Source: VRUE01 sp963716245 (lineage in GTDB: Bacteria > Actinomycetota > Thermoleophilia > Solirubrobacterales > 70-9). Taken from it: a DNA stretch of 64,000 nt. Position 1 is the first letter of the stretch, and every line of letters starts with the position of its first letter. Shown piece after piece: positions 41,201-49,265 of the stretch. The stretch spans positions 496,001-560,000 of the forward strand of contig OY970300.1 in assembly GCA_963716245.1 (NCBI GenBank). The letters are read 5' to 3'. Position numbers and translations under genes: made by a program. Below the pieces are notes generated by a model. It saw only the letters and a program-made list of their open reading frames with translations. It did not search any database and was not told the origin of the DNA.

Positions 41201-41944
41201 ATGCCCGATCTCAAGCCACAGGTCTACAAGGACGAGCGCCCCGCGGAGTACTTCGAGCAGTTCCATGCCCGCGCCCGCAGGGGGGTCGGCTGGACCTACC
41301 CGCTCGTCCGCGCGATCGTCACCCCGATCTGCCTGCTCCTCTACCGGACCCGGGCGATCGACGTGAAGAACGTGCCGAAGGAGGGGCCGGTGCTGCTCGC
41401 CCCCAACCACTTCAGCCAGATGGACCACTTCTTCGTCGGCGTCTACCTGCGCCGCCAGGTCCGCTTCATGGCCAAGTCGCAGCTCTTCGGCCCGCCCGTG
41501 CTCACCTACGTCTACACCCACGGGGGCGTCTTCCCGGTCCGGCGCGGCCACAAGGACGAGGAGGCGTTCAAGACCGTCTTCACGATCCTCGAGCAGGGCG
41601 GGATGCCACTCGTCTACGCCGAGGGCGGGCGCTCGCGGACGGGAGAGCTCGGCGAGGTCAAACCCGGCATCGGCCGGATCGCGCTCGAGTCCGGCGTCCC
41701 GGTCGTCCCCGTCGCGATCCACGGCTCGGAGAGCGTGCGGCGCTGGAAGCGCTTCCGCTTCCCGAAGGTCACCGTGCAGTTCGGCGAGCCGGTCTCCTTC
41801 CCGGTCGAGAAGGACGCGGGCCGCGAGCGGCAGCTCGAGGTGGCGACCGACGTCTTCGACCGGGTGCGCGAGATGTACGGGGCGCTGGCTACTCGTAACG
41901 GTCGCCGAGCTTCTCGTAGAAGCTCGGATCGTGCCCCGGCGTGA
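41201..41944 (+). CDS. 1-acyl-sn-glycerol-3-phosphate acyltransferase family protein
   Basis: A 247-residue PlsC-type acyltransferase, which would turn lysophosphatidate into phosphatidate. The catalytic HX4D motif is NHFSQMDH, and the second motif is EGGRSRTG. A hydrophobic segment near residues 30-50 anchors it. The last 56 bases overlap the lactonase-like gene on the opposite strand, so the true end of the fold is earlier than the stop. Confidence 0.9.
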   Translation: MPDLKPQVYKDERPAEYFEQFHARARRGVGWTYPLVRAIVTPICLLLYRTRAIDVKNVPKEGPVLLAPNHFSQMDHFFVGVYLRRQVRFMAKSQLFGPPVLTYVYTHGGVFPVRRGHKDEEAFKTVFTILEQGGMPLVYAEGGRSRTGELGEVKPGIGRIALESGVPVVPVAIHGSESVRRWKRFRFPKVTVQFGEPVSFPVEKDAGRERQLEVATDVFDRVREMYGALATRNGRRASRRSSDRAPA

Positions 41945-42800
41945 CGATCGCGCCCGGGAACTCGCGCTTGAACAGCTTCAGCTCCTGCAGCGAACGCCGG
42001 TAGTTGTGGGCGTCGAAGGGGCGCGGGGCCAGGGGCGCCGTCCCGTCGAGCTGCCCCGCGGTGTAGACGGCGTCGCCGCCGATCACGAAGTCGTGCTCCT
42101 TCAGCCGCGCGATCACCGACATGTGCCCGGCGCTGTGGCCGGGCGTGAAGGCGAGCCGGATCGAGCCGTCGCCGAACAGATCGAAACAGCGGCCGAAGGT
42201 CGCGTAGGAGTCGATCCCGCCGCGGTCGAAGTCGACCGTGCGGTAGTCGAAGGCGTAGTCGAGATGGGCGCGGCGGTAGCCGTTGAGCGCCGGGCGGGGA
42301 CCGGCGGTCGCGAACTCCCACTCGACCTCGCTGACGACGAAGGTCGAGTCGGGGAACTCGGAGATCGCCGAGGTGTGGTCGAGGTGCAGGTGCGTCATCA
42401 CCACGACCGGGATCTCGGCCGGCTCGAGGCCGCGCTTGCGCAGCTGGGCGGGCACGTCGGCGCCGGAGTCGAGGCTCGGCTTGCCCAACCGGGCGCCGAG
42501 CCGGCCGAAGTTCTCCTCGCCGTCGGTCGCGATCGAGGGGTGCAGGCCGGTGTCGACGAGGATCGCGCCGGCGCTCGGGTGGCGGATCAGGAAGGCCGGG
42601 CAGGGGACCTTCACCGCCGGCTCGCCGGTCAACAGGGCCCAGATCAGCTTTGCCCCGATCATGCGGCCGCCGGGGCTCTCCATCAGGTGGCGCGACCAGT
42701 TGGCGTGCCCGGCGACGATCGGCTCGACGCTGACCGTGCTGCCCGGGGTCCCGCCGGCGATCGGCTCGTGCAGCGGTTTGGCCTCGACGTGCACCTTCAT
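41889..42800 (-). CDS. Metallo-beta-lactamase fold hydrolase (lactonase-like)
   Basis: A 303-residue protein. THLHLDHTSA provides the HxHxDH zinc site, with further ligands in TPGHSAGHMSV, GGDAVY and TPGHDPSF. It resembles the N-acyl-homoserine lactonase family. Many such proteins have other ester or lactone substrates, so a quorum-quenching function is only a possibility. It starts ATG 42800 and faces the SDR at 42848 divergently. Confidence 0.88.
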   Translation of the reverse strand: MKVHVEAKPLHEPIAGGTPGSTVSVEPIVAGHANWSRHLMESPGGRMIGAKLIWALLTGEPAVKVPCPAFLIRHPSAGAILVDTGLHPSIATDGEENFGRLGARLGKPSLDSGADVPAQLRKRGLEPAEIPVVVMTHLHLDHTSAISEFPDSTFVVSEVEWEFATAGPRPALNGYRRAHLDYAFDYRTVDFDRGGIDSYATFGRCFDLFGDGSIRLAFTPGHSAGHMSVIARLKEHDFVIGGDAVYTAGQLDGTAPLAPRPFDAHNYRRSLQELKLFKREFPGAIVTPGHDPSFYEKLGDRYE

Positions 42801-42847
42801 CGCGCGGTCACATTACCCGCGTCGGGGCCGGCTATAGGCTGCGGCCG

Positions 42848-43705
42848 ATGGCTGGGAGCCCGGATTCGCGCATCTTCAAGGAGGGCCTGCTCGACGGGCA
42901 GGTCTGCCTCGTCTCCGGCGCCGGAAGCGGGCTGGGGCGCGAGACGGCGCTCGAGCTGGCCCGCCTCGGCGCGACCGTCGTCGGCTGCGGGCGCCGCGCC
43001 GAGCCGCTCGCGGAGACGGCCGGCTTGGCCACCGGCCTGGCCGGCTCCTTCGAGCACGAGGCGATCGACATCCGCGAGGAGGAGGCGGTCGAGCGGCTGA
43101 TCGACGGCCTGCTCGAGCGACACGGCCGGCTCGACACGCTCGTCAACAACGCGGGCGGGCAGTTCCTCGCCCCGGCCGAGTCGATCACGCCGAAAGGCTT
43201 CCGAACCGTGATCGAGCTGAACGTGCAGGGGACCTGGCTGATGACCCATGCCGCGGCGACGAAGGCGTTCATCCCGCAGGGCGGCGGCAAGGTTCTGAGC
43301 GTGACGCTCTCGCCCCACAACGGGATGCCGGGCATGGTCCACTCCGGCGCGGCCCGGGCGGCGGTCGAGAACATGATGCGGACGCTGGCGATCGAGTGGG
43401 CGCGCTTCGGGATCAAGACCTGCGCGCTCGCGGCCGGTCAGTTCGCGACCGAGACGCTGCTGACCAAGTATCCGCAGGCGATCGTCGACAACCTCGAGCG
43501 CTCGATCCCGATCGGGCGCGCGGGCCGCGCCGAGGAGATGGCCTGGCTCGTCGCCTACCTCGCCTCGCCCGCCGGCGACTTCTTCTCCGGCACGACGATC
43601 ACGATCGACGGCGCCCGCGACAACTGGGCCGGCCCCTGGCCGCCCGAAGCGATCGCCGGCGAGGCCGGCGACCCACTCGCCGAGCAGCGCCGCCCGAAGC
43701 CGTGA
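42848..43705 (+). CDS. SDR of the peroxisomal trans-2-enoyl-CoA reductase (PECR) type
   Basis: A 285-residue SDR. The Rossmann motif is VSGAGSGLGRETALELARLG and NNAGGQFLAPAE is typical. The canonical YxxxK is absent: the site reads MVHSGAARAAVENM. Mammalian PECR has the same HSGAAR pattern, so this is likely a lineage trait and not a lost active site. It probably reduces an enoyl-CoA or a ketoacyl-CoA. The neighbours include another SDR and a deazaflavin oxidoreductase. Confidence 0.85.
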   Translation: MAGSPDSRIFKEGLLDGQVCLVSGAGSGLGRETALELARLGATVVGCGRRAEPLAETAGLATGLAGSFEHEAIDIREEEAVERLIDGLLERHGRLDTLVNNAGGQFLAPAESITPKGFRTVIELNVQGTWLMTHAAATKAFIPQGGGKVLSVTLSPHNGMPGMVHSGAARAAVENMMRTLAIEWARFGIKTCALAAGQFATETLLTKYPQAIVDNLERSIPIGRAGRAEEMAWLVAYLASPAGDFFSGTTITIDGARDNWAGPWPPEAIAGEAGDPLAEQRRPKP

Positions 43706-43706
43706 G

Positions 43707-44186
43707 CTAGGGGCGCCGCTCGAGGACGACGATCGGGATCTCGCGACCGGCGCGGGCGCGGTAGTCGTCGTAGGGCCTGTAGATCCCCACCGCCTTGGCC
43801 CAGAGCCGCTCGCGCTCCTCGCCCTCGGCGACGCGGGCGTGGACGGGCCGTCGCTCGGAGCCGATCTGCACCGTCGTGTCGGGGTTCGCCTTCAGGTTGT
43901 GGAACCAGGCGGGGTGCTTCGAGTAGCCGCCCTTGGAGGCAATCACCGCGACGTCGTCGCCGTCCTCGACGTACTGCAGCGGCGAGGTGCGGAGGATGCC
44001 GCTCCTGGCGCCGACGTGGTCGAGCAGCAGCATCCTGCCGCGCAGGCCCGGGATGACGTGGCCGAGGCGCCCACCCGTCCTCCGGTAGAGGAACGTGTGG
44101 ACGCCCATGGCCCGGCGCAGGACCGGCCAGGTCCGGTCGGCCAGCTCGAGGTAGCGCGGCGGGCGCCGCGTCGCCGGCTCGCTCAG
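43707..44186 (-). CDS. Deazaflavin (F420)-dependent nitroreductase family protein
   Basis: A 159-residue split-barrel protein. GRMLLLDHVGARSGILRTSP, KHPAWFHNLKANPD and IGSERRPVHARVA match the Ddn family that uses F420H2. No ATG or GTG occurs near the expected N terminus. CTG 44186 overlaps the preceding SDR stop (CTGA) and gives a full-length domain. ATG 44108 would remove about 26 residues. A rare CTG start is therefore likely. Confidence 0.8.
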   Translation of the reverse strand: MSEPATRRPPRYLELADRTWPVLRRAMGVHTFLYRRTGGRLGHVIPGLRGRMLLLDHVGARSGILRTSPLQYVEDGDDVAVIASKGGYSKHPAWFHNLKANPDTTVQIGSERRPVHARVAEGEERERLWAKAVGIYRPYDDYRARAGREIPIVVLERRP

Positions 44187-45013
44187 GTGTACATCCCCCC
44201 GAACATGCCGCCGGTCACGTCGATCACCTGGCCGTGGATGTAGTTGGCCAGCGGCGAGGCGAGGAAGAGCACCGGGCCCGACGCCTCCTGCGGCGTGGCC
44301 GGGCGGCCGAGCGGGATGATCGCCGAGGCCATCGCCCGCATCTGCTCGGGGATGCCGAGCTCGATCTTCTCGCCGCTCGGCGAGGTCATCTCGTCGCCGG
44401 CCTCCTTGGCCTGGGTCAGGCGCGTTTCGACGAAGCCGAAGGCGACCGCGTTGACGTTGATCTTGAACTGGCCCCACTCCTTGGCCAGGGTCTTGGTCAG
44501 GCCGACGACGCCCATCTTGGCGGCCGAGTAGTTGACCTGGCCGGCGTTGCCCATCATCCCCGAGGTCGAGGAGACGTTGATGATCTTGCGGAACACCTCT
44601 TTGCCCTCGTTGCGCTCGGCCTTCGCCGCCTCGCGCCAGTGTGGGGCGAGCGCCCGGGCGACGCGGAAGGGCACGATCGTGTGGATGTCGAGCATCGCCT
44701 GGAACTGCTCGTCGCTCATCTTGTGGGCGACGCCGTCCCAGGTGTAGCCGGCGTTGTTGACGGCGATGTCGACGCCGCCGAACGCGTCCACCGCGGCCGC
44801 GATCAGCTCGTCGGCGGCGCCCTCCTTGGTCAGGTCGCCGGCGTGGACCGCGGTCTCGCCGTCGATCTCGCCCGCCGCCTGCTCGGCGACGTCAGCGTCG
44901 AGGTCGTTGATCAGAACCTTGGCGCCCTCGGCGACGAACATCTCGGCCGTGGCACGGCCGATACCGCGGGCCGAGCCGGTGACGATCGCCGCTTTCCCAT
45001 CGAGAAGTCCCAT
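44183..45013 (-). CDS. FabG-like SDR oxidoreductase
   Basis: A 276-residue SDR. TGSARGIGRATAEMF is the cofactor loop, NNAGYTWDGVAHKMSDEQF follows, and the catalytic site NYSAAKMGVVGL is intact. The region after residue 195 (ETRLTQAKEAGDEMTSPSGE) is longer than in E. coli FabG. A ketoacyl-CoA or ketoacyl-ACP substrate is likely. It is coupled to the F420-type gene by a four-base overlap. Confidence 0.88.
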   Translation of the reverse strand: MGLLDGKAAIVTGSARGIGRATAEMFVAEGAKVLINDLDADVAEQAAGEIDGETAVHAGDLTKEGAADELIAAAVDAFGGVDIAVNNAGYTWDGVAHKMSDEQFQAMLDIHTIVPFRVARALAPHWREAAKAERNEGKEVFRKIINVSSTSGMMGNAGQVNYSAAKMGVVGLTKTLAKEWGQFKINVNAVAFGFVETRLTQAKEAGDEMTSPSGEKIELGIPEQMRAMASAIIPLGRPATPQEASGPVLFLASPLANYIHGQVIDVTGGMFGGMYT

Positions 45014-45082
45014 CGATCTGCGTTCTCCTTCGTAGGTCTCGGAAGTCGGGCGCGGAGGCTACAGGGATGGCGAGGGTCCTGG

Positions 45083-45098
45083 TTGATTGGCCAGTCAG
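45083..45098. promoter_or_regulatory. TetR-operator-like palindrome upstream of the DUF4389 gene
   Basis: TTGATTGGCCAGTCAG has the same layout as TTGACTGGTCAGTCAA at 60645-60660 (13 of 16 identical). It lies between the divergent SDR and DUF4389 genes. A TetR regulator in the window (61613) is one candidate binder. Confidence 0.4.
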
Positions 45099-45165
45099 TC
45101 GCTGAAGGGCTTGCCGCCAGGCGGTCGAAGACGACAGGGTCCGGTTCCAGGAGCAAGGAGGCAGC

Positions 45166-45840
45166 ATGGAGTCCTCGGTACCGCCGCCGGTCCCCCCGTC
45201 CGAGCATCAGGTCGCGCCGTCGGATTACCCCGTCGCCTTCGCGGTCGACTACCCCGATCGCAAGCTGAACCGCCTGACGACGTTCTTCCGGGTCTTCACG
45301 GTGATCCCGATCGCGATCCTCAGCTCGCTGCTGGTCAGCGCCTCGTATGGAAGTGCGGGGGGCGAAGCCGGATACTGGGCGGGCGCGGGGGCGGGCGTCC
45401 TGACCGTGCCGGTCGCCCTGATGATCCTCTTCCGCAAGAAGTACCCCGGCTGGTGGTTCGAGTGGAACCTGGAGCTGCTGCGCTTCACCAACCGGATCGG
45501 CGTCTACCTGGCCCTGATGGACGACCGCTACCCGTCGACGGACGAGGAGCAGGCGGTCCGGCTCGACTTCCCATATCCCGACGTCGAGAACGACCTCGGC
45601 CGGGGCATGCCGCTGGTCAAGTGGCTGCTGGCGATTCCGCACTACTTCGTGCTGTTCTTCCTCTACGTGGGCGCCTTCTTCGCGGTCGTCTTCGCCTGGT
45701 TCGCGATCCTCTTCACCGGGCGCTACCCGCGCGGGGCCTTCGAGTTCGTCGAGGGGACGATCCGCTGGCACAACCGGGTGCTCGGCTACGCGTTCGCCCT
45801 CGTCACCGACCGCTACCCGCCCTTCCGCCTGCGCCCCTGA
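45166..45840 (+). CDS. DUF4389 membrane protein
   Basis: A 224-residue protein with four hydrophobic segments in two pairs, and the repeated pattern YPVAFAVDYP, NRLTTFFR, YPRGAFEFVEG and TIRWHNRVLGYAFALVTDRYPPF. This matches DUF4389, a family of unknown function in actinobacterial membranes. ATG 45166 follows GCAAGGAGGCAGC. Operator-like palindromes flank the gene at 45083 and 45873. Confidence 0.88.
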   Translation: MESSVPPPVPPSEHQVAPSDYPVAFAVDYPDRKLNRLTTFFRVFTVIPIAILSSLLVSASYGSAGGEAGYWAGAGAGVLTVPVALMILFRKKYPGWWFEWNLELLRFTNRIGVYLALMDDRYPSTDEEQAVRLDFPYPDVENDLGRGMPLVKWLLAIPHYFVLFFLYVGAFFAVVFAWFAILFTGRYPRGAFEFVEGTIRWHNRVLGYAFALVTDRYPPFRLRP

Positions 45841-45872
45841 CGCGTACGGGGGCGGCGCCCGGCCTATAGGGG

Positions 45873-45888
45873 GCGATTGGCCGGTCAG
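45873..45888. promoter_or_regulatory. Second TetR-operator-like palindrome, downstream of the DUF4389 gene
   Basis: GCGATTGGCCGGTCAG shares GATTGGCC and GGTCAG-like spacing with 45083-45098 (13 of 16 identical between them). It follows the DUF4389 stop by 33 bases. Function unknown. Confidence 0.3.
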
Positions 45889-45915
45889 CAGCACCTGACA
45901 GCTGCGGCTTTGGCC

Positions 45916-45959
45916 CGTTTGTATGAAGGCACTGGGCAGTACCGCACTTCTTACAAGCG
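45916..45959. repeat. Imperfect hairpin with a nested stem
   Basis: CGTTTGTATGAAG (45916-45928) pairs with CTTCTTACAAGCG (45947-45959) at 12 of 13 including one G-T. Inside the loop, ACTG/CAGT (45931-45940) forms a smaller stem around GG. It is immediately followed by another hairpin, in the convergent gap between the DUF4389 and SixA genes. Confidence 0.6.
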
Positions 45960-45998
45960 TGTCCCGGCCGCTCGACCTCCCATGGGCGGTCGGGGCAC
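45959..45998. terminator. Hairpin at the convergent DUF4389/sixA junction
   Basis: GTGTCCCGGCCGC (45959-45971) pairs with GCGGTCGGGGCAC (45986-45998) over 13 positions with two G-T pairs. The loop includes CCATGG. It ends one base before the sixA stop codon and could terminate transcription from either side. There is no T-run. Confidence 0.5.
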
Positions 45999-46451
45999 CT
46001 ACCGGGGCGGGGCCGCCTGCGCCGCCCCGATGGCTGCGAGGTCGGCGGGCCTGAGCAGGGCGACCAGCCTGCTCCCGTCGATCGCCGCCAGCCCGCCCTT
46101 GCGCAGCTTCACGTTCGCGCCGGTCAGCCGCGCGACCTCCGCCGAGAAGTAGGGCTCGTGACCGACCAGCATCACGTTGCCGCGCCCGGCCGCCAGCTCG
46201 AGCGCGTCGAAGCCGCCGCCGCGCAGTCGCGGCTCCTCCTCGGGCTCGACGCCGAGCGGCTCGCAGGCGAGGCGCGCCGTGTCGGCCGCCCGCACCTTGG
46301 GGCTGGTCAGGCAGGCGTCGAGCTCGATGCCCAGCCTGGCGAGCGCGCGGCCGGCAGCGCGCGACTGTCTCTCGCCCTCGTCGGTCAGCCGCCGCGCCGC
46401 GTCGTCGCCCGGGTCCTGCTCGGCGTCGCCGTGCCTGAGGAGGTAGATCAC
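45999..46451 (-). CDS. sixA: SixA-type phosphohistidine phosphatase
   Basis: A 150-residue histidine phosphatase superfamily protein. The RHG motif is at MIYLLRHGDAEQDPGDDAARRLT, with the second catalytic region TSPKVRAADTARL and the VGHEPYFSAEVARLTG segment. SixA removes phosphate from histidine phosphotransfer proteins. It is followed by a hairpin. Confidence 0.9.
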   Translation of the reverse strand: MIYLLRHGDAEQDPGDDAARRLTDEGERQSRAAGRALARLGIELDACLTSPKVRAADTARLACEPLGVEPEEEPRLRGGGFDALELAAGRGNVMLVGHEPYFSAEVARLTGANVKLRKGGLAAIDGSRLVALLRPADLAAIGAAQAAPPR

Positions 46452-46460
46452 CGGCCCATC

Positions 46461-46889
46461 CTAGGTCGAGTCGCCCAGGCGCACGCCTCCGTCCTCGGTC
46501 ACGATCCAGCGCGGGTTGTGGGCGACCTCCCACGGGTGGCCGTCCGGGTCGACGAAGATCGCGCTGTAGCCGCCCCAGAAGGTCTCCGCCGGCTCGCGGC
46601 CGATCCGGGCACCGGCCCGGCGGGCCTGCTCGACGACCGCGTCGACCTCGGCGGGCGAGGCGAAGTTGACGGCCAGCGTCACGCCGCCCCAGCCGCCGGC
46701 GTCCTCGACGCAGCTGTCCTCGGCCAGCCGCGTCCGGTCCCACAGCGCCACGACCATCTCGCCCGCCTGGAAGAAGACGACGTCGTCGTCGGGCCCCGCG
46801 TTCGTCTCCCAGCCCAGCGCCGCGTAGAACCGGCGCGCCCGCCCGAGGTCCGACACGCCGAGGGTGATCAGGTTGACGCGCTGCTTCAT
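46461..46889 (-). CDS. VOC-family (glyoxalase-like) protein
   Basis: A 142-residue vicinal oxygen chelate protein. LITLGVSDLGRARRFYAALG opens the first half, and EVDAVVEQARRAGARIGREP and GGYSAIFVDPDGHPWEV the second, with the usual metal-site Glu late in the sequence. The substrate is unknown. ATG 46889 is the start; it follows an ABM-like gene by eight bases. Confidence 0.88.
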   Translation of the reverse strand: MKQRVNLITLGVSDLGRARRFYAALGWETNAGPDDDVVFFQAGEMVVALWDRTRLAEDSCVEDAGGWGGVTLAVNFASPAEVDAVVEQARRAGARIGREPAETFWGGYSAIFVDPDGHPWEVAHNPRWIVTEDGGVRLGDST

Positions 46890-46897
46890 CGCTGCGC

Positions 46898-47200
46898 TCA
46901 GTCCATCGAGCGCTGCTCGACGACCTCGAAGATCCCGTCGGCCCCGACCGATTCGACGAACTCGCCGGCGGCCGCGCGCCGCTGGTCGTATTCGCCCCCC
47001 TCCTGGCCGGCCCGCAGCTCCTCGAGCGTGCCGTCGAAGAGGCCGAAGGTGATCACCTCGTTCTCGTCGTCGACGTTCTGCAGGGCGTAGAACTGCTTCC
47101 AGCCGGACGGGACGTTCGACGTGTCGTCCGGGACGAAGGCCCGTTTGAAGTCCTCCATCGTGCCGGGCTTCAGCTTGCGGACGGTCAATGCACAGAGCAT
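46898..47200 (-). CDS. Antibiotic biosynthesis monooxygenase-like small protein
   Basis: A 100-residue protein with an alpha/beta ferredoxin-like pattern: MLCALTVRKLKPGTMEDFKR, FYALQNVDDENEVITFGLFD, ending IFEVVEQRSM. Such ABM/EthD-type proteins are often cofactor-free oxygenases or stress proteins. No catalytic residue can be assigned. It sits between the VOC gene and the lipoprotein gene. Confidence 0.65.
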   Translation of the reverse strand: MLCALTVRKLKPGTMEDFKRAFVPDDTSNVPSGWKQFYALQNVDDENEVITFGLFDGTLEELRAGQEGGEYDQRRAAAGEFVESVGADGIFEVVEQRSMD

Positions 47201-47257
47201 TGGATCTCCTTTCGTCGGCCTGCCTCCTGCCGATCCTACGCCCAGGCGGGCCGGTCG

Positions 47258-47860
47258 TCAGCGCCCATAGGTGGTGTCGATCCGGCCGCTCGCCACCGTG
47301 CGCTCTTCGAGTTCCGCCAGCCAGCTCGTGGTGGAGGACGGGGAGGGGTTCGTCCTCAGCGTCGATTCGGTGAACTCGACGACCGCCGGGGTGCCCAGCG
47401 CGCCCCACGAGATCGGACGGTCGAGGGCAAATAGGCGCAGGACGACGTTCTGCCCCCGTCTGTCCTGCGGACAGCTGTTGAAGGGCTTGTAGGTGATGTA
47501 GGACGATTCGGGAGGAAGGGTGTTGGTCGGAATCCCACGGGTCGAGGGATCGATGCCGGTGATGAAGATCCCGAAGGGAACGCTCAACCGCCGCGAGCCG
47601 CCGCCCTCCCCTGGGACGAATCGGCCCAGGTAGACGGCGAGTTCCTCGGTGCCAGGAGGCGGTGCGTCCCATCGCAACGGCAGCCAGATCGACCCACCGC
47701 CGCACTCGAAGCGCCGCGAGATGACACCGTCCTTTCGCACGGCAGGGCTCTCGAAGCGGATCTCCCGCAGCTTCTCACCCTCGCTTCCGGTCGATTGGTC
47801 GTACGTGTTGACCTCATCGGCGGACTTGCCGCATCCCACAAGCGCCAGACTCACGAGCAT
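47258..47860 (-). CDS. Putative lipoprotein with a PEBP/YbhB-like domain
   Basis: A ~200-residue product. The segment LVSLALVGC is a lipobox, giving a lipid-linked Cys. The body resembles YbhB/YbcL proteins: FESPAVRKDGVISRRFECGG, GTEELAVYL, FITGIDPSTRGIP, and FRLYALD-like LRLFALDRPI. ATG 47860 gives a signal peptide that is short and lacks positive charge. ATG 47983 is also in frame but overlaps the next gene. It lies in an AT-richer island. Confidence 0.6.
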   Translation of the reverse strand: MLVSLALVGCGKSADEVNTYDQSTGSEGEKLREIRFESPAVRKDGVISRRFECGGGSIWLPLRWDAPPPGTEELAVYLGRFVPGEGGGSRRLSVPFGIFITGIDPSTRGIPTNTLPPESSYITYKPFNSCPQDRRGQNVVLRLFALDRPISWGALGTPAVVEFTESTLRTNPSPSSTTSWLAELEERTVASGRIDTTYGR

Positions 47861-47942
47861 GATGAAGGCTACGGTTCTCGAAAAAAGTATCCCTCGTCTA
47901 AGGCCTAGGCCGACGAGAGTTTTGTCGCTCTGACTGGGGGGC

Positions 47943-49175
47943 TTAATCCTGCTCCTCGTCCACGTTTTCGTCAGTCGAGTCATCCTCTTCCTCCGACTTG
48001 ATCTCCTCGGCGTCTCCTGATGACCGATAGCCAGGTGGGATTTTCTCATCTAAAAGGTCTACGGCCTTTTGGGTAAATGCTTCGACCTGCTCAAGAGCAC
48101 CAATAATTCGGTCTAAAGCAGTGATAGCTCGACCAGTACCGCGGGCCATGTCGCGACTGACTCCACTTAATCCAACCAGGACGCTTCGAAATTCTCGAAC
48201 AGCTACCAGTGCCCCGCCAGTGTTTTGCCCGAGCTCACCTAGCGAGTCCCGGTTGGCCACCGCTTGATCGATGTCGATCTCGTCTTGGTCGGCTAGCCAC
48301 GCAGTAAAGACGAGACCGCTATCAATAAGTTGCTGGATCTGTCTTTCGAGCAGCGGCCCCTCCTCACTGAGGTCCGCCGCATATCGGTCGAGGGCCTTCC
48401 CAAGGTCGCTTGCAAGGCGATGGGCAGCTGCGACCCCAGCACTGCTGGTGGGCTGAATCGTTTGAATTTCGCGATTCTTTGCCTGAAATTCTTGCCCGAT
48501 TCTCTCGGTGCTTGCTCCGATAGCCTCAAGTCGGTGGGTGATCTCGGTGTCAGCAGCCTGGATAGACAAGATCGCGTCTAGGAATCCCTCCCTAGGGCCC
48601 CTCTCCGCCTCTTCACCGCTGTTGGCTGCCAGTTCTCCTGGCGAAGGCGTTCTGGTCACATCGAGAGTCTCTCTCCTGCCTTCATCGCTGTGCTGGTCGG
48701 GTAGGAAGTCGATGATCGGGCTGCCGAAATCGATGCTGCCATTGTGATTAGCGGACGCAATGGCCTCTAGTTGTCCGCTTAGTACATCAGCAGAGTCGAA
48801 CTGAGTGGAGTACTGAATCACACGATAGGTGCGTAGATCGAATGGAACGTCATCCATTGATTGGGTAATTAGCACGGTATTACGCCTCAGCGCATGACTT
48901 ATCCCGAGCTCATAAAGTACGTTTGGATTGCGTGACGTAAGCTCTGCGATGACTAGATCGGCGTGCGCGATACCGCGTATAACGTCCTTCAACACGTTTT
49001 GTTGATCGAGGTCACTATCAGCGCGTTTTACGTCGTACCCCGCACGTTCAAGGGCGGGCATTATCAGGCGGTCGTAGACGCTTTTGAAGCCCGTATCGAA
49101 AGGCATGACCACGAAGGCGCGAGGTCTTGCCGCATTAGCTGGCTCCGAGCGGCTCAAACTTCCAATGTCTTGCAT
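47943..49175 (-). CDS. TIR-like/2-deoxyribosyltransferase-like protein with a long helical tail
   Basis: A 410-residue protein. Residues ~18-130 have RAFVVMPFDTGFKSVYDRLI, YDVKRADSDLDQQNVLKDVI, LVIAELTSRNPNVLYELGIS and VPFDLRTYRVIQYS. This resembles TIR-like or nucleoside deoxyribosyltransferase domains seen in bacterial defence proteins, where the ELT-x-NPNVLYELG part is conserved. The remaining 250 residues are helical and acidic, ending in an Asp/Glu-rich tail. One 60-base line (48061-48120) is 47% G+C by direct count, against 77% at 50161-50220, so it looks horizontally acquired. A defence role is inference. Confidence 0.7.
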   Translation of the reverse strand: MQDIGSLSRSEPANAARPRAFVVMPFDTGFKSVYDRLIMPALERAGYDVKRADSDLDQQNVLKDVIRGIAHADLVIAELTSRNPNVLYELGISHALRRNTVLITQSMDDVPFDLRTYRVIQYSTQFDSADVLSGQLEAIASANHNGSIDFGSPIIDFLPDQHSDEGRRETLDVTRTPSPGELAANSGEEAERGPREGFLDAILSIQAADTEITHRLEAIGASTERIGQEFQAKNREIQTIQPTSSAGVAAAHRLASDLGKALDRYAADLSEEGPLLERQIQQLIDSGLVFTAWLADQDEIDIDQAVANRDSLGELGQNTGGALVAVREFRSVLVGLSGVSRDMARGTGRAITALDRIIGALEQVEAFTQKAVDLLDEKIPPGYRSSGDAEEIKSEEEDDSTDENVDEEQD

Positions 49176-49247
49176 GGGAACACATTAAGTTCTGAAAATC
49201 CCTCGGACGTGGTTTGATCCCGCAGGTTGCGGAAACTTTGAGTTCGA

Positions 49248-49265
49248 GGCGCCTGAGGTGGCGCC
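49248..49265 (-). terminator. Small hairpin just after the acyl-CoA dehydrogenase stop
   Basis: GGCGCC (49248-49253) pairs with GGCGCC (49260-49265) across six bases, directly following the stop codon of the minus-strand acyl-CoA dehydrogenase. No T-run is present. Placement suggests a terminator or 3'-end stabiliser. Confidence 0.35.
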
